A stretch of DNA of 64,000 nucleotides from Frankiales bacterium (GCA_025965475.1 JAOPWV010000069.1:1-64000); one strand, 5' to 3'; numbered from the stretch's first letter, positions 46,557 through 56,372 are shown. Numbers and translations: made by a program. The notes: a model not told the origin generated them from the sequence alone.

Positions 46557-47402
46557 TCAGGGGCGACGCGCCGCCCAGGCGGTCCGGCTGCCGCGGACCG
46601 TCAGGTCGCGGCGGCGCATGAGGCCGTCCTGGTTGTCGTCCGCCAGGAGGTGGTCGAGGGTGATCCGGTCCTCGGCGGTCAGCCGGCCGTCGAGGGCGGA
46701 GCGCAGGTGACTCAGGTAGGCATGCGCGTAGCGCCCGGTGCTCGGCGCCGGGCTCACCTCGAGGGCGAAGGTGCGCTGCTCCACGATCGCGAACCCGGCT
46801 CGCTCCAGGTGCGGCCGCCAGTCCGGGTGCACGTTCCCGTTCGCCTGCCCCGCGGCCCCATGGAGACGTGACTCCAGGCCGGGTCGGCCCAGCCCGACGT
46901 CGTCGGGCAGGAAGCGTGGGAGGGCGTCCATCTCGATGACCACCAGCAGGCCGCCTGGATCGAGCGCGGCGTAGATGTCGCGGAACACGCGGTCCGGGTC
47001 GGTGACCTCGTGCAACGACAGCGCCGCCCACACGATGTCCACCCCACCGTCCACCGGGCCGATCTCGGGCCATGCGTCGTCCAGGTCGGCCTGCACGACG
47101 CGCAGCCGGTCAGCCAGCCCCTGCTCGAGCGCTGCCGCCCGGATGCGCTCGAGCATCAACGCCGACCGGTCGATCGCGACCACGTCGGAGGCCGGGAACC
47201 GACGCGCGAGCGCGCGGCTGCCGGTCCCCGTTCCCGCGCCCACGTCGACGACCGTGCGCGGAACGACCCGAGCGTGCTCCGCGGCCCACCCGGTCATCTG
47301 GTCCAGGTACGAGCCGAGCACCTCAGCGTCGAGGTCCAGCAGCTCCACCAGCACCGCCTCGTCCTGGTGTGCCTGCGCGCCGTGGTGCGGGTGCTCTGTC
47401 AT
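46557..47402 (-). CDS. Class I SAM-dependent methyltransferase
   Basis: RTVVDVGAGTGTGSRALARRFPASDVVAIDRSALML...DIVWAALSLHEVTDPDRVFRDIYAALDPGGLLVVIE. Confidence 0.9.
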   Translation of the reverse strand: MTEHPHHGAQAHQDEAVLVELLDLDAEVLGSYLDQMTGWAAEHARVVPRTVVDVGAGTGTGSRALARRFPASDVVAIDRSALMLERIRAAALEQGLADRLRVVQADLDDAWPEIGPVDGGVDIVWAALSLHEVTDPDRVFRDIYAALDPGGLLVVIEMDALPRFLPDDVGLGRPGLESRLHGAAGQANGNVHPDWRPHLERAGFAIVEQRTFALEVSPAPSTGRYAHAYLSHLRSALDGRLTAEDRITLDHLLADDNQDGLMRRRDLTVRGSRTAWAARRP

Positions 47403-47429
47403 GCCGCCACGCTAGGCCTTCCATGCGTA

Positions 47430-47460
47430 CAAGACATAGACTCTTGCGCATGACGCAAGA
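47430..47460. promoter_or_regulatory. Overlapping dyads CAAGA-N7-TCTTG and TCTTGCG-N5-CGCAAGA sharing a half-site
   Basis: Second dyad covers the ATG of the XRE-cupin gene; both lie in the divergent promoter with the methyltransferase. Confidence 0.6.
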
Positions 47461-48037
47461 ACTCGCCCTGGACAGCCTGATCCGCCAGCGCATCCGCGGG
47501 TTGCGCCTGGCTCGCGGCTGGTCGCTGGAGTCGCTGGCCGCCCGCTGCTTTCTCAGCGCTTCCACTCTGAGCCGCATCGAGACCGGGCACCGCAGGATCG
47601 CTCTCGATCAGCTGGTCCCCATCGCCCGGGCCCTCGGCACCACGCTCGATCAACTCGTCGAGTCGGCCGACGACGAGGACGTGGTGATCCGGCCGCAGCC
47701 CGAGCACATGCGGGGGCTGACGACCTGGCTCCTGTCTCGCGAAGGCGCTGTCCATGGCGTGACCGTGGCGAAGATGCGCATCACCGCCGAACGACCGACC
47801 GGACCGGAACAGCGGGGGGTGCACCCCGGCCGTGACTGGTTCACCGTTCTGTCCGGCACAGCGCGCCTGCACCTGGGCGAGCGGACCATCCTGGTCCGGC
47901 CGGGCGACGCGGCCGAGTTCTCGACCATGGTCCCGCACACCATCGGAGCTCACGACGGTCCGGTGGAGATACTCACGATCCTCGACCACGACGGCGACCG
48001 AGCCCACCTGCACGCCATGGACGCTCTCCAGCCTTGA
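47450..48037 (+). CDS. XRE family regulator with C-terminal cupin domain
   Basis: IRGLRLARGWSLESLAARCFLSASTLSRIETGHRRIALDQLVPIARALG plus cupin HPGRDWFTVLSGTARLHLGERTILVRPGDAAEF. Start trimmed to ATG 47450. Confidence 0.88.
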   Translation: MTQELALDSLIRQRIRGLRLARGWSLESLAARCFLSASTLSRIETGHRRIALDQLVPIARALGTTLDQLVESADDEDVVIRPQPEHMRGLTTWLLSREGAVHGVTVAKMRITAERPTGPEQRGVHPGRDWFTVLSGTARLHLGERTILVRPGDAAEFSTMVPHTIGAHDGPVEILTILDHDGDRAHLHAMDALQP

Positions 48038-48120
48038 TGCCGGTCGGCAGCAGCTGGACGCCGGTTTCGGCACGTCGGCCCTCCGCTGTTCGGTGGACCT
48101 CCGGCGGGTAACCGGCTGAC

Positions 48121-48426
48121 ATGGCAGACAACGGCACGAGCAAGACGACGACCGACCACGACGAGATCCGCCGCTGGGTCGAGGAGCGGGGCGGCCGACC
48201 GGCACGGGTGAAGGGCACCGACCGCGGCGGCGACGACGTGGGCATCCTGCGGATCGACTTCCCCGGGGTGGGCGCCGAGGAGGAGTCCCTGGACCCGATC
48301 TCGTGGGACGAGTTCTTCAAGGAGTTCGACGAGAAGCAGCTGGCGTTCCTGTATCAGGAGCGGACGGCCGACGGTCAGATAAGCCGGTTCAACAAGTTCG
48401 TGAGGCGGGACGCCGCGAAGAGTTGA
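48121..48426 (+). CDS. Small acidic protein of unknown function
   Basis: MADNGTSKTTTDHDEIRRWVEERGGRPARVKGT...DPISWDEFFKEFDEKQLAFLYQERTADGQISRFNKFVRR; natural-looking composition. Confidence 0.75.
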   Translation: MADNGTSKTTTDHDEIRRWVEERGGRPARVKGTDRGGDDVGILRIDFPGVGAEEESLDPISWDEFFKEFDEKQLAFLYQERTADGQISRFNKFVRRDAAKS

Positions 48427-48436
48427 TGCGGCCGGC

Positions 48437-51400
48437 TCAGGACCCCTGCGGGTCCGCGGCACCCGCGGGCACCCCCGTCGCCAGCGTGACGTGGGCGCGA
48501 CGGCGATAGCCGGCGACGTACTCCAGGAGCGCCGGGCCACGGGGACGACGGCCGGGCCGGACGTCACAGGTGAGGACCTTGGTGTCCTGGATCAGCACGT
48601 TCGGCTCGAGCGCGATCCCGAACAGGTCGTTGACGACGTCGCCGGTCACCAGGCCGGTGTGGCCCCAGTGGTACGGCATCCAGATCTGGTGCACGACCCG
48701 GTCCTGCACCCGCAGCGGCACGAGGCGGTCGGTGACGACCACGCGCGCCTCCACCGCGGTCCGGCTCGTCACCACATGGCCCCAGCCCAGGTGCTGCAGC
48801 CCCCGCTCCGCGGCCAGTTCGGGCGAGACCTCCATGAACAGCTGCGGCTGGAGCTCCGACAGGTACGGCAGCCACCGGCTCATCCCGCCTGCCGTGTGGT
48901 GCTCGGTCAGCCGGGAGGTCGTCATCACGTAGGGGAAGACATCCCCGAACGGCTCGGGCGGCGACGGGTTCGACGGGTTGTCCGGCCGGGGGTAGACGAT
49001 GCGCGTCGGGTTGCTCTGCTGTCCGTAGAGGAGGTTACGGACCGGCGACTCGTGCGGCTCGTAGTGCGTCGGCATCGGTCCGTCCAGCAGGCCTCGCGGC
49101 GCGAACAGCCAGCCCTTGCCGTCCGCCTGCATGATGAACGGGTCGTCGCCCCGCAGCGCCGCCGGCCCCACGGCGTCCGGGGGCGGTACGTACGTCGGCG
49201 GCTTGGTGCGCTCGAAGTCCGGCACGTCCTCCCCGGTCCACTCCCCGCGCTCCTCGTCCCACCAGACGCAGGCCTTGCCCTCACTCCACGGCCTGCCCTG
49301 CGGGTCCGCCGAGGCCCGGTTGTAGAGGATCCGTCGGTTGTACGGCCAGACCCACCCCCACTCGAGGGCGTAGAAGGTCTGCTCGTCGCGTGGCCGGCGC
49401 CGTGCCGCCTGGTTGACCCCGCCGGCGTAGACGCCGCTGTAGATCCAGCATCCGCACGAGGTCGACCCGTCCGCCTTGAGGTCCATGTAGCCGTCGACGA
49501 GCCGGCCCGTGGTGAGGTCCGAACCGTTGATGTGCCGCAGGACGTCCTGCCCGGAGGGCTCGTCCCCGTCCACCTCGTAGTCCCAGGCGAGGTCGAGCAG
49601 CGGACGGTCGCGGTCGTCCGTCGAGGCGGCCAGCCGATCCTTCAGGAGCCGTCCCAGGTGGTAGAAGAACCACAGCTCCGAGCGCTGGTCCCCCTTGGGC
49701 TCGAGCGCCTTGTCCCGCCACTGCAGCATCCGCTGCGTGTTGGTGAACGTGCCCTCTTTCTCGACGTGCGAGGCAGCCGGGAAGAAGAAGACCTCGGTGC
49801 GGCACTGCTCCGGCACAAGCTCGCCGGTCTCCACCTCGGGCCCGTCCTTCCAGAACTCCGCGCTCTCGATCATCGCGAGATCGCGCACCACGAGCCAGTC
49901 GAGGTTCGCCATGCCGAGCCGCTGGAGCCGGCCGTTCGCCGAGCCGACAGCCGGGTTCTGCCCGAGCAGGAAGTAGCCGTAGACCGTCCCGTCGACCATG
50001 TCCATCGCGGTCCGGTACGTCCCGTGGTCGCCGGTGATCTTCGGGAGGTAGTCGAAGCAGAAGTCGTTGTCCTTGGTCGCGGCATCCCCCCAGTACTCCT
50101 TGAGCAGGGAGACGATGTAGGTGTCGGCGTTGCGCCAGAACCCCTTCTGCTTGTCCGCACGGATGCTGTCGATGTAGCTGGTGAGGTCCCTGTGCGACGT
50201 CCCGACCGGCATCGGCAGATACCCGGGCAGCAGGTTGTAGAGCGTCGGAATGTCCGTGGAGCCCTGGATGCTGGCGTGGCCGCGCATCGCCATGATCCCG
50301 CCGCCCGGCCGGCCGATCTGCCCGAGGAGCAGTTGGATGATCGACGCGGCGCGGATGAACTGCGCACCCAGGCTGTGCTGCGTCCAGCCCACCGCGTACA
50401 CGACCGCCGACGTCCGCTCCCGCCCCGAGTTGCGGGTCCACGCCTCACAGACCTGGGCGAACAATTCCGGAGGCGTGCCGCAGATCTGCTCCACCACCTC
50501 GGGCGTGTACCGCGCGAAGTGCCGCTTGAGCACCTGGTAGACGCAGCGTGGATCCTGCAGCGTCGGATCGGCCGGAATGTCGCCGGTCACGTCCTCCAGC
50601 ACCGGTCCGCCGGCTCCGTGCTGGTGGCCGGTGGCCAGCTCCCGCGCCTCCTCCGGCGAGGTGTCCCCGACGTCCGCTGCCGGGACGCCCGCGTACTGCC
50701 AGGTCGCCGTGTCGTACGCCCTCGTCTGCGGATCGAAGCCGCTGAACAGCCCGTCGAGATCCTCGGTGTCCCGGTAGTCCTCGTTCAGCAGGAACGACGC
50801 GTTCGTGTACGGCAGCACGTACTCGCGGAAGGCGAGGTCGTTGGTCAGGATGTGGTTGATCACCCCGCCGAGGAACGCGATGTCGGTGCCGGCGCGCAGC
50901 GGGACGAACTGATGGGCCAGTGCGCTGGTACGGGTGAACCGCGGATCGATGTGGATGACGGTGGCGCCGCGGTTCTTCGCCTCCACGACCCACTGGAAGC
51001 CGACCGGGTGCGCCTCGGCCATGTTCGAGCCCATGATGATGATGCAGTCGGACTTCGACAGGTCCTGCTGGTAGTCGGTGGCGCCGCCGCGCCCGAACGA
51101 GGTGCCCAGACCGGGCACGGTGGCGGAGTGTCATATGCGCGCCTGGTTCTCGATCTGCACGGCGCCCAGCGCGGTGAACAACTTCTTGATGAGGTAGTTC
51201 TCCTCGTTGTCCAGGGTGGCTCCGCCGAGGCTGGCTATGCCCATCGTCCGGCGCACCCGGTGGCCGTGCTCGTCGATGTCCTGCCACCCCTTGCGCCGGG
51301 CGTCGAGGACCCGGTCGGCGACCATGCCCATGGCGTCGTCGAGACCGAGTTCGCGCCAGGAAGTGCCGTACGGCGGCCGGTACAGCACTTTCTGCTCGCG

Positions 51401-51700
51401 CTGCGGGCCGGTCACCAGCTGCTTGCTCGCCGAGCCCTTCGGGCACAGGCGCCCGCGGGAGATCGGGCTCTCGGGGTTGCCCTCGATCTGGATGACCTGC
51501 TCGTCCCGGACGAAGACCCGCTGGGCGCAGCCGACCGCGCAGTACGGGCAGACGGAGCCGGCCTCGATGTCCGCGGTCGCGATGCGGGGCCGCACCCCGG
51601 CGTAGCGCGGCGACTGCACTGCCCGTCCGCGGGCCAGTGGGTCGGGTGAGGTGAGCTGCCGGTAGACCGGCCACCGCTCGACCCACTCCCGAACGCCCAC
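48437..51700 (-). CDS. Formate dehydrogenase alpha subunit, selenocysteine-containing (in-frame TGA at 51131-51133)
   Basis: Two track ORFs (51745..51131 and 51118..48437) are in one frame: CPYCAVGCAQRVFV...GRLCPKG...LFTALGAVQIENQARI-[TGA]-HSATVPGLGTSFGRGGATDY. Matches the FdnG/FdoG pattern NQAR-U-H. GTG start 51700 inferred (alternative 51745). Confidence 0.93.
51102..51133 (-). promoter_or_regulatory. Bacterial SECIS-like element downstream of the UGA
   Basis: Minus strand: TGA-CACTCCGCCACC-GTGCCC-GGTCT-GGGCAC. 6-bp apical stem with GGUCU loop, loop starting 18 nt after the UGA. Confidence 0.8.
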
Positions 51701-51781
51701 GCCGCACCTCCGTCCTCCGGCGCTACCCCCGTCGACGTGACACAACCGGCGCTGTCCGAGGCGTGATCACAGGCCTAGCGT

Positions 51782-52762
51782 GTGACCGTGGACGACGACG
51801 GCCGGGACGCTCCGCCCGACCTGCAGGCCGCGAGCAGCCGCACGATCATCGTCGCCGGCGCGGCCAACCTGGCCATCGCTGTGGCGAAGATGATCGCCGC
51901 CGTCATCAGCGGCTCGGCGGCGATGCTGTCGGAGGCGGCGCACTCGCTGGCGGACACGGTGACCGAGATACTGCTGTACGTCGCCCTGCGCCGGGGGCAT
52001 CGGCCCGCCGATGACCGGCACCCCCTCGGCCACGGCCGGGAGGCGTACCTGTGGGCGCTGCTGGCCGCCTTGGCCACCTTCACCTTGGGCGCCGGGGTCT
52101 CGATATCCCAGGGCATCGCGAAGCTGAGGGAGCACGCCGAGGCCGGCGACCCGACGATCGCGTTCGTCGTCCTCGCGGTTGCCTTCGTCATCGAGAGCGT
52201 GTCCCTGACCCAGGCGGTGACGCAGATCCGCCGCAGATCGAGGCGCTGGCGGATGAGCCCGTTGACGTACCTGCGGGTGACGACGGACACCACGGTCAAG
52301 GCCGTCGCCTTCGAGGACAGCGCGGCTCTGGTCGGTCTCCTGCTGGCGGCCGCCGGCCTGTCCCTGACCCACGCGACCGGCAGCCCCGTGTGGGACGGCC
52401 TGGCCTCCATCGGGATCGGGCTGCTGCTCGTCGTCGTCGCCGTGGCGCTGGTCATGGCGAACTCGGCACTGCTGGTCGGGCGATCCGCGCTGCCCCAGAT
52501 CGAACAGGCCCTGCGGGCGGACCTGGAGGCGCTGCCCGAGGTCCTCAGCGTCCCGCTGCTCCTGACCAGTGTGCTGGGACCCGAACAGCTGATGGTCGGG
52601 GCGAAGGTCGAGTTCGCCGACCACCTCACGGCGGACGACATCGAGCGGGTCGCCGACGAGGCCGAACGGCAGTTCACCAGCCGGTACCCGGGGATCAAGC
52701 TGGTCTTCCTGGACCCCACGCGGCGCCGCTCCACCGCGCGGCCGGACGGTCCGTGCGCGTAA
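51782..52762 (+). CDS. Cation diffusion facilitator (CDF) family transporter
   Basis: NLAIAVAKMIAAVISGSAAMLSEAAHSLADTVTEILLYVALRRGHRPADDRHPLGHGREAYLWALLAAL. Confidence 0.92.
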   Translation: MTVDDDGRDAPPDLQAASSRTIIVAGAANLAIAVAKMIAAVISGSAAMLSEAAHSLADTVTEILLYVALRRGHRPADDRHPLGHGREAYLWALLAALATFTLGAGVSISQGIAKLREHAEAGDPTIAFVVLAVAFVIESVSLTQAVTQIRRRSRRWRMSPLTYLRVTTDTTVKAVAFEDSAALVGLLLAAAGLSLTHATGSPVWDGLASIGIGLLLVVVAVALVMANSALLVGRSALPQIEQALRADLEALPEVLSVPLLLTSVLGPEQLMVGAKVEFADHLTADDIERVADEAERQFTSRYPGIKLVFLDPTRRRSTARPDGPCA

Positions 52763-52831
52763 CCGCTGGTGTGACGGACCATCACGGCGCATACTCGGAC
52801 GCACCAAAATCCGCCGCTGTGGGGGCGCCCC

Positions 52832-53530
52832 ATGTCGAGCTACGACATCCACCCGCCCGAGCTGGTCCCGATCCTCTCGCGAGGCAAGCATCGCAATCCC
52901 CGCAAGGGGGCGTGCTTCATGGAGATGGCCTCGTACCTCGCCGGTGAGCGCTGGAGCGATCATCCGGCGTGTACGCATCCGCTGCTCGGTGCGGTCGCAC
53001 GTCACGTCAACGACCGGACCACCGATGAAGGCCGTCAACGGCTCGTGGAGCTGATCCCGTCGGTGATCGGCCTCACCAGCAACGACCTGCATGTCGACGC
53101 CGCGATCGCTCTGCGCTGCGCGACGACGGCACTGCCCGTCGTCGCGGCCGAGCGCCAGCGGATCATGGCCGCCGCCGTCCTCGGGGCGATGCGCGTGCTC
53201 GCCGACCTCGACGGGCGGACCTCGGCCGCCATCGAGGAGCGGGGCCGCACGGCGCTGGCACAGGTGCCGCAGGCCGCCCGCTGGGCGCGGGACTTCACGT
53301 TCGAGATCAGAACCTCTCCCGTGGTGTTCCGCCGCGTCTCCGCGCCGACGATCGCGCACTACGCCGTCGAGGGCATCGCGCAGGCGTGTGTGCCCGAGCC
53401 GGACGAACTCCTGCGGGCTCTGCTCATCGGAGCCATCGCGGACGTCCGCGCGTGGGTGCAGACGGAGGACGTGCCCGCCGGGCCGCCCGTCCCGGCGCAG
53501 CCGGACCTCAGGGCGCGCGCGGCCCGCTGA
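52832..53530 (+). CDS. Conserved protein of unknown function
   Basis: MSSYDIHPPELVPILSRGKHRNPRKGACFMEMASYLAGERWSDHPACTHPLLGAVARHVND; consistent protein-like composition. Confidence 0.75.
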   Translation: MSSYDIHPPELVPILSRGKHRNPRKGACFMEMASYLAGERWSDHPACTHPLLGAVARHVNDRTTDEGRQRLVELIPSVIGLTSNDLHVDAAIALRCATTALPVVAAERQRIMAAAVLGAMRVLADLDGRTSAAIEERGRTALAQVPQAARWARDFTFEIRTSPVVFRRVSAPTIAHYAVEGIAQACVPEPDELLRALLIGAIADVRAWVQTEDVPAGPPVPAQPDLRARAAR

Positions 53531-53568
53531 GCAGGGCCCGGCACCCGGCCTCGAGCCCGGAGTCCGTG

Positions 53569-53946
53569 ATGGCGGTGACGCTGCACCGGCCCGGGTACGA
53601 CCATGCCCGGCGGGTGATCGCTGCGGGCCGGGTGGTGCTCGACGACAGGGATGCATGGAGCGAGCATCAGCCGACCGCCGCTCAGGAGAACGCCTACCTC
53701 GAGGAGCACGGCTTCGCGGCGTACGGCAGGTGGCACCTGGGCGTCGACGACGCCGCCGCCGAGGACACCAAGGCGCGGTACCGCTTCCCGTACGGGGACT
53801 TCGAAGCGGTGCACCGGTGCGGCGTGCTCGCCGCCGAGGTCCGCGCGGGGCAGTACAAGCACGCGGACATCCAGGTCGCCGCCGCCCACCTGCACGGGAT
53901 GCTCGACGAGCTGATGGCGGCGAGACCGGGTTCAGGCGGCGGCTGA
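53569..53946 (+). CDS. Conserved protein of unknown function
   Basis: MAVTLHRPGYDHARRVIAAGRVVLDDRDAWSEHQPTAAQENAYLEEHGFAAYGRWHLGVDDAAAEDTKARYRFPYGDFEAVHRCGVLAAEVRA. Start trimmed to ATG 53569. Confidence 0.75.
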   Translation: MAVTLHRPGYDHARRVIAAGRVVLDDRDAWSEHQPTAAQENAYLEEHGFAAYGRWHLGVDDAAAEDTKARYRFPYGDFEAVHRCGVLAAEVRAGQYKHADIQVAAAHLHGMLDELMAARPGSGGG

Positions 53947-54038
53947 CCGGCGGGTTGACGCCACCGAGGCCGGGAAAGGACCGTCGCACCTGAGAGGACC
54001 GGAACCCTCGGAGCCCCGAGGGCCTCCAAGGAGGCGCA

Positions 54039-54650
54039 GTGCACGTCCGCCTCAATCTCGTGACGGCCGACCCGGCCAAGCTCTACGACGTCGTGGACTA
54101 CGTCCGGCACGACGTGCGCGCGATGCTGGAAGGCCGGCCGGGGAACATGGGCATGTCCCTGCTGGTGAACGATCCGCTGGGCATCGCCATCGTCGAGTCG
54201 TACTGGTTCTCCGGCGACGCGATGCGGGAGAGCGAGCACAGCGTCGCGGCCAGCCGGGCCCAGGCGGTCCGCCGTGGGGCCGCCACGGTCTCCGTCGAGC
54301 GATTCGTCGTCGCCAGCTCGACCCGCACACGACGGCCCGAGGCGGGTGCAGGGGTCCGCCTGACCAGGGTGGAGGGCGATGCCAAGGCCGTCGACCGGAT
54401 CGCTACGGCCTACGAGGACATCGCCCTGCCGTGGTTGACGGATACCGACGGCTTCTGTGGCGCGACGCTCTACGAGGACCGGGCGACCGGCCGGGGAATC
54501 CGGCAGACCTACTGGCGGGATCCGGTGGCCCTCAGCGCGAGCCGGGGCGCCGCAGCCGGAGTACGCGCGGAGGTGGTCGCCGCGGCGGACGGCTCGATCC
54601 GCGCGCTCGAGGAGTACAGCCTCGTCTTCACGTCCGGCTGGCCGGAGTGA
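54039..54650 (+). CDS. Duplicated ABM-like (dimeric alpha/beta-barrel) protein
   Basis: Two half-domains each with a YxDVVD/YEDI..GxxG-like pattern; GTG start. Confidence 0.6.
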   Translation: MHVRLNLVTADPAKLYDVVDYVRHDVRAMLEGRPGNMGMSLLVNDPLGIAIVESYWFSGDAMRESEHSVAASRAQAVRRGAATVSVERFVVASSTRTRRPEAGAGVRLTRVEGDAKAVDRIATAYEDIALPWLTDTDGFCGATLYEDRATGRGIRQTYWRDPVALSASRGAAAGVRAEVVAAADGSIRALEEYSLVFTSGWPE

Positions 54651-54666
54651 TGCCCGTTACCGGCGG

Positions 54667-55317
54667 TCAGCGGTCGAGCAGCCTGCGTACCTGGCCGGTC
54701 GTCGTCTGCTTGAAGTCGGCGTAGTACCTGCTCACCGCACCGAACCCGTCCGGCGCATGAAGGCACAGCACGAGGTCGGCCACCTCGTCGAGCGCGCGGC
54801 AGCTGTCGGGGGCACCGACCGGTACGGCGACCACGACGCGGCCTGCGCCGGACGCGCGCGCCGCCTCGACGGCGGCCCGCATGGACATGCCGGTGGCCAG
54901 CCCGTCGTCGACGAGGACCACGGTGCGGCCCGTCAGGTCCTGCGCCGGCCGGTCGCCCCGGCACTCGCGCTCCCGGCGGGTCAGTTCGCGGCCCTCCCTG
55001 ACCGCCACGGCCTCGATCTCCGCCGGGGAGATGCGGAAGCGGCGTACGACGGCCCCGTTCAGGACGCGCACACGGCCGCTCGCGATCGCGCCCATCGCCA
55101 GCTCGGGCTGTCCTGGGGCACCCAATTTGCGCACCACGGCCACGTCCAGCGGCGCGCCCAACGCGACCGCCACCTCGGCGGCGACGGGCACACCGCCCCG
55201 TGCCAGACCGAGGACGACGAGGTCGGCCTCGGGCGGCGCCGCATCGGACAGCACATCGGCCAGCCGGGCCGCCAGCTCCCGGCCGGCACTGCTCCGATCC
55301 TTGAACAGCACGGACAT
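54667..55317 (-). CDS. Phosphoribosyltransferase family protein
   Basis: MSVLFKDRSSAGRELAARL, VVLGLARGGVPVAAEVA, TVVLVDDGLATGMSMRAAVEAAR (PRPP loop). Confidence 0.9.
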   Translation of the reverse strand: MSVLFKDRSSAGRELAARLADVLSDAAPPEADLVVLGLARGGVPVAAEVAVALGAPLDVAVVRKLGAPGQPELAMGAIASGRVRVLNGAVVRRFRISPAEIEAVAVREGRELTRRERECRGDRPAQDLTGRTVVLVDDGLATGMSMRAAVEAARASGAGRVVVAVPVGAPDSCRALDEVADLVLCLHAPDGFGAVSRYYADFKQTTTGQVRRLLDR

Positions 55318-55395
55318 CCCGGCACCACTCACGCGCTGCCCTTGCGCACCTGGCGCAAACGCCCCACGGGTGCGCGCGCACAGCTGGGGTACGGG

Positions 55396-55677
55396 ATGCG
55401 CATGACGGACGAGGAGGTGGCGCGGGCGCTGGAACAACTGCCCGGCTGGACCGGCGACGCCCGGCGCCTGAGCCGCACGCTCGAGGTGCCGGCGGACCGG
55501 CAGCAGACGATGCTCGACGCGATCCGCGAGGTCCAGCGTGAGCTCGATCATCATGCGGTGATCGCCGAGGAGCCCGGCCGCCTGACCCTCACGCTGTGGA
55601 CCCACACCCGCGACGAGGTCACCCGGCGCGACCTCGAGCTGGCCGGCCGCATCAACGAGATCGCTGCCCGCTTCTGA
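55396..55677 (+). CDS. 4a-hydroxytetrahydrobiopterin dehydratase (pterin-4a-carbinolamine dehydratase)
   Basis: LEQLPGWTGDARRLSRTLEVP...QRELDHHAVIAEEPGRLTLTLWTHTRDEVTRRDLELAGRINEIA. Confidence 0.85.
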   Translation: MRMTDEEVARALEQLPGWTGDARRLSRTLEVPADRQQTMLDAIREVQRELDHHAVIAEEPGRLTLTLWTHTRDEVTRRDLELAGRINEIAARF

Positions 55678-55754
55678 TCCGGCGGTCAGGCGTCAGCGGG
55701 GTACGAGCGGGCACAGCACGGTTGCCGGCCCCGCTGCCGGCACGGAGGTCGGTC

Positions 55755-56372
55755 ATGCGCGTCGCCGTCGTCGGCACCGGCCGGCTCGCCCGCAGCCTCG
55801 TCGTCCGGCTGAAGCGGGCGGGCTACGACGTCGTCGTCACAGAGCTGCCCGGACAGGAGCCACCGGCCGGCCTCGCTGTCGACGCGGGGGCGGAGGCGGA
55901 GCCGCTGGACGAGGCGGTCGCGGGGGCTGACGTGGTGTTCCTCGCGATCCCGTTCGGGCGGTTCCGGGACCTGCCCGCCGAGACCTTCGCCGGCAAGGTC
56001 GTGGTCGACGCCACGGACTACGACGCGGCTGACGACGGACCCATGCCGGAGCTGGAGGCGACACCGTCCAGCCAGCTGCTGGCCCGCCACCTGGCCGGAG
56101 CCAGGGTCGTGAAGGCGCTCAACACGCTGAACCTGCTGACCCTCGGCGAGACCGGCCTGCTCGCAGGTGACGTACCTCGACCTGCTGTGCCCGCGGCCGG
56201 GGACGATCCGAAGGCCAAGGCCGTCGTGTCCGACATCCTGGTCGACCTCGGCTTCGATCCGGTCGACGCCGGAGCGCTCGCCGACAGTTGGCGGCTCCAG
56301 CCCGGCATGCCGGTGCACGGACTGCTGACCGACATCGACGACGTACGCGCCAAGCTGGCCCTCACGTCCTGA
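55755..56372 (+). CDS. NADPH-dependent F420 reductase-like NAD(P)-binding protein
   Basis: MRVAVVGTGRLARSLVVRLKRAGYDVVVTEL...DVVFLAIPFGRFRDLP...KALNTLN...AAGDDPKAKAVVSDILVDLGFDPVDAGAL. Confidence 0.85.
   Translation: MRVAVVGTGRLARSLVVRLKRAGYDVVVTELPGQEPPAGLAVDAGAEAEPLDEAVAGADVVFLAIPFGRFRDLPAETFAGKVVVDATDYDAADDGPMPELEATPSSQLLARHLAGARVVKALNTLNLLTLGETGLLAGDVPRPAVPAAGDDPKAKAVVSDILVDLGFDPVDAGALADSWRLQPGMPVHGLLTDIDDVRAKLALTS

Noticed and set aside
48491-51649. 1052-aa plus-strand ORF antisense to FDH
   Set aside because: Low-complexity V/R/G/H/D-rich translation typical of the antisense frame in high-GC DNA; the opposite strand has a clear FDH.
51118-51745. FDH broken by a nonsense mutation (pseudogene)
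   Set aside because: The stop is TGA exactly at the Sec position, the frame is maintained and a SECIS-like hairpin follows, so recoding is more likely.
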